The notes under the pieces were generated by a model, which saw only the letters and a program-made list of their open reading frames with translations, made no database searches and was not told where the DNA came from. The position numbers and the translations under genes were made by a program. From an uncultured Eubacteriales bacterium (lineage in GTDB: Bacteria > Bacillota > Clostridia > Peptostreptococcales > Anaerovoracaceae): 64,000 nucleotides of DNA. Positions 59,323-64,000 of the stretch are shown one piece after another (position 1 is the stretch's first letter; each line of letters opens with the position of its first letter). The stretch covers positions 41,176-105,175 of the forward strand of contig CAJTYS010000009.1 in NCBI GenBank assembly GCA_910583765.1, in the 5' to 3' direction.

Positions 59323-60807
59323 TTAATCTTCTGGTTTGATTCCCATAGCCTTAAAGTATCCGGGTTCGCCCTTGCAGGCCAGATTTCCAATAATCAGAAT
59401 CACCAGAGATACAATCAGAGTAACATACGGATTTGTAAGGCCACCGATAAAACCGCCGATAGACGCAGGAAGCGGGGTCAGGGACCAGAGTACGTTCAGT
59501 ACCCAGGATACCGCCAATGCAAGCCCTGCGACCTTGCTGTTCCTCTTCCAGAACAGTCCGAACACTACGATCCAGAATACTGGTACGATCCATGCGAATA
59601 CCCAGTTGATGGCATTCAGAATCGTCGGCAGAGCAACGGACACAGCCAGTGCAGCCAGAGCTAAAACAACGATCATGATTCTGGTGATGTTTGCCAGCTT
59701 CTTTTCATCAGCGTCTGGATTAATATAGCCTTTGTAAATATCGTGTGTCCAGATGGTAGCTGTTGTAAGAGAGGTCATAGCAAAAGTAGACAGAATCGCA
59801 GCCAGCAGAGCCGCCAGCAGCAGCGCGGACATCCACATTGGCAGCATGTCAACCAACATATTGGTCGCTGCCAGCTTTGCGCCATACGCAGCATATTCAG
59901 GCAGAGATCTCGCGGCCAAGCCCAGGATTACTGCGAATACACCGAACATACCATTGAGAGGCGCAGCCAGCCATACGGACTTTTTGATAGTTTTTTCGTT
60001 TTTCGCTGACATCATAGTCTGCATCAGCATCTGGGAAATGGACTGGCAGAATGTAACAGCGATTACATTACCAACAGCAAAGGTGATCATCAGATCCGCG
60101 TTTCCAAAAATGCTGAGCATGAATTCGGCTCCGCCTTCAGAACTAGGCAGCGCTTCTTCGATAAAGTCAAAGTTTCCTCCCGGAAGCTTTGAAGCAACAT
60201 ACACAGTAGCGATAATTAGCCCAATGTACATAACAGTGGCGTTGATCACATTAACAGCACCAACCTGTTTCATTCCTGCGAACACTACATACAGGATACC
60301 CAGGATGCCTCCCAAAATAACGGCTTTTGAAATATCCCATCCAGTCAGAGAGGAAATTACAATACCAAGACCCTGACATTCCAGCGTCAGCACGCCCCAT
60401 ACCTGACCTGCCATAACGCAGCTGATGGCAATAGCGACCCCTGGTCCATACATGTCCTTGATAACCTGCGGCACTGTCGTGGCGCCCAGTCTTCTTACCC
60501 ATGCGCCAGTTCCAAAGCAGGCAACAACGATCATGATTACATGAGCCAAGCTGAACCAGATCGCGATTGCGCCCATGCCGTAAGACATTTCAAACACTCC
60601 GGTAATGTGCGCGGAGCCCAGCACAGTCAAAGCAATGGTAGGCGCCAGGACGATCACGCCCATATTTCTGCCGCCTAACGCGAAATCTTCATCGCCGGCC
60701 GCAGGAGCAGCTGCCATTTTCTTTTCCTTTACTTTCAGGAACGCAGCGCAGCCGAGAATTACGATGAGCTCGTAAATAACTACTGCGATAATTACTCCAA
60801 TATTCAT
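59323..60807 (-). CDS. sodium:solute symporter (SSS family)
   Basis: A 494-residue membrane protein with about 13 helices. It has DEDFALGGRNMGVIVLAPTIALTVLGSAHITG at the N-terminal side, with the Na+-site-type small residues, GAWVRRLGATTVPQVIKDMYG, and the C-terminal-core motif LLAALLAAILSTFAMTSLTTATIWTHDIY. The substrate is not readable. Start at MNIGVIIAVV (60807) is chosen because GGAGGG lies 10 bases upstream; the ATG at 60825 lacks one. Operon with the cupin, dehydrogenase and M24 genes upstream is likely, so it probably imports their substrate. Confidence 0.92.
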   Translation of the reverse strand: MNIGVIIAVVIYELIVILGCAAFLKVKEKKMAAAPAAGDEDFALGGRNMGVIVLAPTIALTVLGSAHITGVFEMSYGMGAIAIWFSLAHVIMIVVACFGTGAWVRRLGATTVPQVIKDMYGPGVAIAISCVMAGQVWGVLTLECQGLGIVISSLTGWDISKAVILGGILGILYVVFAGMKQVGAVNVINATVMYIGLIIATVYVASKLPGGNFDFIEEALPSSEGGAEFMLSIFGNADLMITFAVGNVIAVTFCQSISQMLMQTMMSAKNEKTIKKSVWLAAPLNGMFGVFAVILGLAARSLPEYAAYGAKLAATNMLVDMLPMWMSALLLAALLAAILSTFAMTSLTTATIWTHDIYKGYINPDADEKKLANITRIMIVVLALAALAVSVALPTILNAINWVFAWIVPVFWIVVFGLFWKRNSKVAGLALAVSWVLNVLWSLTPLPASIGGFIGGLTNPYVTLIVSLVILIIGNLACKGEPGYFKAMGIKPED

Positions 60808-60874
60808 TGTGAATAAACCCTCCATTCAGTTTTATAGTAGTGCAAATTTGAGTCTGATCAATTATAAGTCCATT

Positions 60875-60927
60875 ACATGGGCGCATAAACCTCCGGCGCG
60901 ATTTGGCCGGACATTCATGCGCCATGT
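60875..60927 (-). promoter_or_regulatory. long imperfect hairpin before the symporter gene
   Basis: ACATGG and GCGCAT pair with ATGCGC and CATGT at the ends of a 53-nt structure that has an inner CCGG/CCGG pair. No T run. It may be an mRNA-processing or attenuation element separating the enzyme genes from the transporter gene. Confidence 0.45.
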
Positions 60928-61023
60928 GCTTTGTATCTATTTAGGTGTTTAAATGTTAATTCGCATTAACTGTAACTTGCTGTCCGTCTCTAGCCTCCAA
61001 ACACCTTGTGCTGAATTTCAGTC

Positions 61024-61740
61024 TTAGCGGCATGGGCTCAAGGACAAAGCAAAACGTACACACTGCTTGCTTACATTTTCGATTTCCCACTTAGCTCCCA
61101 TAGGAATCACAGCTGCGTCTTCCTGTCTGTTCATTTCCAGCTTTTCGCCATCAACTGTAGCTACGCACTGTCCATTGTACATGTAGGCGATCACATCGGA
61201 CTTCGGTGTGTCCAGAGTCAGCTTAGCGCCTGGATATACGTCAACAATATGGAATTCCTGAGTCGCGGAGCCTGTGATTTCCTCGTCAGCCAGAGTGAAG
61301 AAAGCCACGCCTTCTTTTTCTGTAACTTTAGCGTCATTTACATTCTTGATGTATGGTTCGGAAGGCTTGAATCCGCGTGGGCACAGAGTTACCAGGAATT
61401 TCAGGTTTGCGGTTCCATCTGGATACATTTCGTGATCAGCGTTTCCAGGAGTCCACATAATGTCGCCTGCTTTGTAAGCATAACGCTTACCATTGATCAT
61501 GGAATAGCCTTCACCTTCCAGAATGTAGAATACGTGATCAGCCGGACCATGGTTCGCATTGAGCGCAGCGCCGCCGTAACCGATTTCACAAGTTGAGAAG
61601 TACTGATAAGTCCAGTCTGGACCTGCAGGATCATAACCCATTTTAGCAGCGTTCGCGAAAGGAGCGGAGTGCGCGCCAACGTGCTGTACTGGACACATAG
61701 ATCTCATATCATAGTAATTCTGTACATAAGCTTTAAACAT
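61024..61740 (-). CDS. bicupin domain protein
   Basis: A 238-residue protein with two cupin-like halves. The N-terminal cupin is strong: LNANHGPADHVFYILEGEGYSMINGKRY has the His/Glu metal-ligand pattern and GDIMWTPGNADHEMYPDG the second His. The C-terminal half (EFHIVDVYPGAKLTLDTP...GQCVATVDGEKLEM) has lost most ligands. Bicupins of this shape include ring-opening dioxygenases, isomerases and glyoxylate/ureidoglycine-type enzymes; the substrate is unknown. GGAGGT lies before the ATG. Confidence 0.85.
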   Translation of the reverse strand: MFKAYVQNYYDMRSMCPVQHVGAHSAPFANAAKMGYDPAGPDWTYQYFSTCEIGYGGAALNANHGPADHVFYILEGEGYSMINGKRYAYKAGDIMWTPGNADHEMYPDGTANLKFLVTLCPRGFKPSEPYIKNVNDAKVTEKEGVAFFTLADEEITGSATQEFHIVDVYPGAKLTLDTPKSDVIAYMYNGQCVATVDGEKLEMNRQEDAAVIPMGAKWEIENVSKQCVRFALSLSPCR

Positions 61741-61812
61741 TTTTCATTACCTCCTAAATCATTCACTTTTTTGAAATTATTTATGGAACAAAGACTCCTG
61801 TTGTTTGCTACA

Positions 61813-62694
61813 CTATCTTGTGTATCCGCAAGCGTCTTCCAGAACCTGAGTCAGAACCGCAAAGTCTTTTTCTCCTCTGCCTGTTGCTGCTGCTGCCGCC
61901 AGCTGCTGTCTTGTAAGTGATGTGGACAGCATCGGAACTCCGTACTGTTTTGCCACGCCCAGAGCCAGATCCAAGTCCTTCATCATCAGCCTTACGCTGA
62001 ATGCCGCAGGATATTCACCTTCTGTAATGGTAGCTGCCTTGTATTTGCAGATGCCGGAGCCTACTGCGGATCCTGCGATCACGTCAGTAACCTGTCCAAC
62101 GTCCAAACCAGCCTTTTCGCAGAGAACGACAGCTTCTGCCTCCATCTGCATAGTCGTGGCGATCATGGTGTTGATCGCTAGCTTCAAAACGCGCGCTTCA
62201 TCTGCTCCGCCAAGATAGAACTGGTTCTGTCCCAGCTTTTCAAAGATAGGCAGTACTTTTTCATAAGTAGCTTTGTCGCCGGATGCCAGAATTCCCAGTG
62301 TAGCTGCCTTTGCCAAAACAGTGCTTCCTGTCACAGGAGCTCTCAGGAGCTTGCAGCCTGCTGCTTCAACAGCTTCGTTCACTTTTACTGACTCTTCTAC
62401 AGACACGGTGCTCATATCAACCGCGATCTTTCCTGCTGAGAGGCCTGCGACATATCCAGTGTCACCAAGAGCTACAGCGTGAAGAGTAGGACCATCGGAA
62501 ACCATTGTGAATACGATGTCTGCCTGCTCCGCGACTGCTTTTGGAGAATCCGCCCAAGCTGCTCCTGCTGCGATTACTTCGTCTGCCTTGGACTTTGTTC
62601 TGTTCCAAACAACAACATCATAACCTGCTTTTACTAAATTCTGACTCATTGGGTTGCCCATGTTACCCAATCCAATCCAACCAATTTTTGCCAT
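61813..62694 (-). CDS. NAD(P)-dependent beta-hydroxyacid dehydrogenase
   Basis: A 293-residue member of the 3-hydroxyisobutyrate/tartronate-semialdehyde reductase family. N-terminal dinucleotide motif IGWIGLGNMGNPMSQNL, then VVWNRTKSKADE. The substrate signature is LRAPVTGSTVLAKAATL (usually DAPVSGG..GA..G, so the first Asp is Arg here and the region is altered). The catalytic Lys is in RVLKLAINTMI. The changed substrate signature suggests an uncommon substrate. It lies between M24 and bicupin genes with 65-72 bp gaps and GGAGGA before the ATG. Confidence 0.9.
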   Translation of the reverse strand: MAKIGWIGLGNMGNPMSQNLVKAGYDVVVWNRTKSKADEVIAAGAAWADSPKAVAEQADIVFTMVSDGPTLHAVALGDTGYVAGLSAGKIAVDMSTVSVEESVKVNEAVEAAGCKLLRAPVTGSTVLAKAATLGILASGDKATYEKVLPIFEKLGQNQFYLGGADEARVLKLAINTMIATTMQMEAEAVVLCEKAGLDVGQVTDVIAGSAVGSGICKYKAATITEGEYPAAFSVRLMMKDLDLALGVAKQYGVPMLSTSLTRQQLAAAAATGRGEKDFAVLTQVLEDACGYTR

Positions 62695-62759
62695 TTCTAT
62701 CCTCCTAAAAAATTATATTTTTATTGATTAGCCGCTAGCTAATTGATATCCCTTGATTT

Positions 62760-63998
62760 TTACAGGAACTGACATCCTGGAAGTCCGCAGGAAGTGAATT
62801 CTTTTACTGGGAACTTGGTGATTACTTCTGGTCCATCTTTTCTTACGACGATCTCTTCTTCGATTCTCGCTGAACCGGAACCATCCTCTGACGGGCACCA
62901 AGTCTCGATCGCGAAGGTCATGCCTTCTTTCAGCTCGAATGGATGTTCCAGAGAGAACAGTCTAGAAATAACTGGTTTTTCCCACAGTCCCAGACCAATT
63001 CCGTGTGCGAACTGGAGCATGAAAGCCTCTTCCTCATTGTTGAAGCCCAGTTCTTCCGCAGTTGGGAACATCTTTGCTACATCCGCGGATGAATTTCCTG
63101 CCTTACACTGTCCGATCGCATCGTAGATCCATTTGAGAGCCTTGTCGTATGCTGCTTTCTGATCTGCATTTGGCACGCCGCAGCAGAAGGATCTATAGTA
63201 GCAGGTCATATATCCGTTCACGCAGTTGCCGATATCCATGTAAATGATCTCTCCTGGTCTTACCATTCTGTTGGAGAAAGTATGAGAATGAGGATTTCCT
63301 CTTTCTCCGGAAATGCTGTTTACAAACATTACTCGTTCTGCTCCCCAGTTAAACAGCTTCTGGTTCGCTAAAGCTACCAGCTCGTTTTCCAGCACGCCTG
63401 GACGAATCGCTTTCGCGACATCATAGTATACAGCGTCTACCATTGCCGCGCTCTGCTTGAGCAGCTGGATCTCATCCTCTGTCTTGATGATACGGGCGTC
63501 TACCATTGCTTCCTGTCCGTCTACGATTTCAATGCCTTCTGCTTCAAATCCGCGGATCAGAGGAATATCGGTAATGTCCATACCAACCTTACCCTTGTCA
63601 GCTCCGTATTCTCTCAGGTAGCCAACGACTTCCTTAATGACCTTTTCTACCATTCCAGCTTCTTTCGGAATGGCGCCTCTCATGGAGCCTACTGCCGGCA
63701 TAATGTGATCTGGAGCCAGCCAGTCCACTCTCTTTCTCTTGGATGGGCATGCTCCATCAAAGAGGAAAGGCTGCTCAACGCCATCGATCAAGATGCAATA
63801 GCGGTTCATCTTGTCCCTATTCCACTCACCAATGTGTGTGCCTGTGATGTATCTGATGTTGTCAAAGTCATAACAAATCAATGCAGACAGGCCCTTTTCC
63901 TTCATGCTTGCCTTAGCTCTTGCAAGGCGTTCCCGTTTCATTCTCGCGTAATCGATATTGGATTCCCAATCGATTCCCTGAAATCCTCCATGTGGCAT
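62760..63998 (-). CDS. M24 family protein, creatinase-like
   Basis: A 412-residue protein reaching the window edge; the ATG at 63998 may be the start, or the gene may continue. The N-terminal creatinase/prolidase domain has SALICYDFDNIRYITGTHIGEW. The C-terminal pita-bread domain has MDIGNCVNGYMTCYYRSF, FAHGIGLGLWEKP, IETWCPSEDGSGSARIEEEI. Of the five metal ligands of M24 peptidases the second Asp is replaced (TC where SD is usual), while His and both Glu remain. Loss of ligands is a trait of creatinase and other non-peptidase members, so a small-molecule hydrolase or lyase is more likely than a peptidase. Confidence 0.88.
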   Translation of the reverse strand: MPHGGFQGIDWESNIDYARMKRERLARAKASMKEKGLSALICYDFDNIRYITGTHIGEWNRDKMNRYCILIDGVEQPFLFDGACPSKRKRVDWLAPDHIMPAVGSMRGAIPKEAGMVEKVIKEVVGYLREYGADKGKVGMDITDIPLIRGFEAEGIEIVDGQEAMVDARIIKTEDEIQLLKQSAAMVDAVYYDVAKAIRPGVLENELVALANQKLFNWGAERVMFVNSISGERGNPHSHTFSNRMVRPGEIIYMDIGNCVNGYMTCYYRSFCCGVPNADQKAAYDKALKWIYDAIGQCKAGNSSADVAKMFPTAEELGFNNEEEAFMLQFAHGIGLGLWEKPVISRLFSLEHPFELKEGMTFAIETWCPSEDGSGSARIEEEIVVRKDGPEVITKFPVKEFTSCGLPGCQFL

Positions 63999-64000
63999 GT

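Overview
The window looks like a chromosomal segment of an anaerobic, low-to-mid GC Bacillota (class Clostridia). The basis is strong GGAGG-type ribosome sites, lipobox and Gram-positive signal peptides, single-chain PurL, DUF4367-type anti-sigma factors, TRAP and SSS transporters, an acetoin-dehydrogenase-like complex with sigma-54 promoters, and several AAA-ATPase/PD-(D/E)XK proteins of the kind that multiply in gut Clostridia. I do not name a species. No rRNA, tRNA or CRISPR array was seen.

Layout. (1) Positions 1-384 are the cut 3' end of an AAA/PD-(D/E)XK gene. (2) Positions 560-12093, minus strand, form a compact purine operon purL-purE-purC-purM-purN-purF-purH-purD ending in a cytidylate-kinase-like gene and a terminator. 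(3) Positions 12525-14982 hold a membrane protein, a small hypothetical and a carbon-nitrogen hydrolase. (4) Positions 15276-20601, minus strand, hold an AAA/PD-(D/E)XK protein and ECF module A: sigma factor, two tandem-duplicated anti-sigma factors and a secreted GH5 glycosidase. (5) Positions 20677-46079 form an AT-richer accessory island, almost all on the plus strand. It carries secreted proteins, lipoproteins, membrane proteins and tiny membrane peptides, with many duplicated fragments. Dispersed copies of two ECF-like promoter families run through it: type A, next to sigma A, and type B, upstream of sigma B and its neighbours. Module B (37468-39885) contains sigma, anti-sigma and then a gene that fuses sigma region 2 to an anti-sigma factor and lacks sigma region 4. 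(6) Positions 46080-49247 hold a DUF3825 protein and another AAA/PD-(D/E)XK protein with a small membrane partner. (7) Positions 49534-58440, minus strand, hold a 2-oxoacid/acetoin dehydrogenase operon and a TRAP transporter operon. Each is preceded by a sigma-54 promoter and copies of the same 13-bp operator-like motif. (8) Positions 59073-63998, minus strand, hold a catabolic cluster: creatinase-like M24 protein, beta-hydroxyacid dehydrogenase, bicupin, SSS symporter and two small membrane proteins too short for normal gene calling.

The most unusual part is the ECF-controlled island. Two sigma/anti-sigma pairs appear to serve families of exported proteins through promoter cassettes that have been copied around the island, sometimes with pieces of the genes beside them. 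The copies, truncated genes, frameshift and IS remnants indicate rapid gene birth and decay. Which sigma factor uses which promoter is inference from position. The sigma-54/operator link between the dehydrogenase and TRAP operons is read directly from the sequence, but its activator gene is not in the window.
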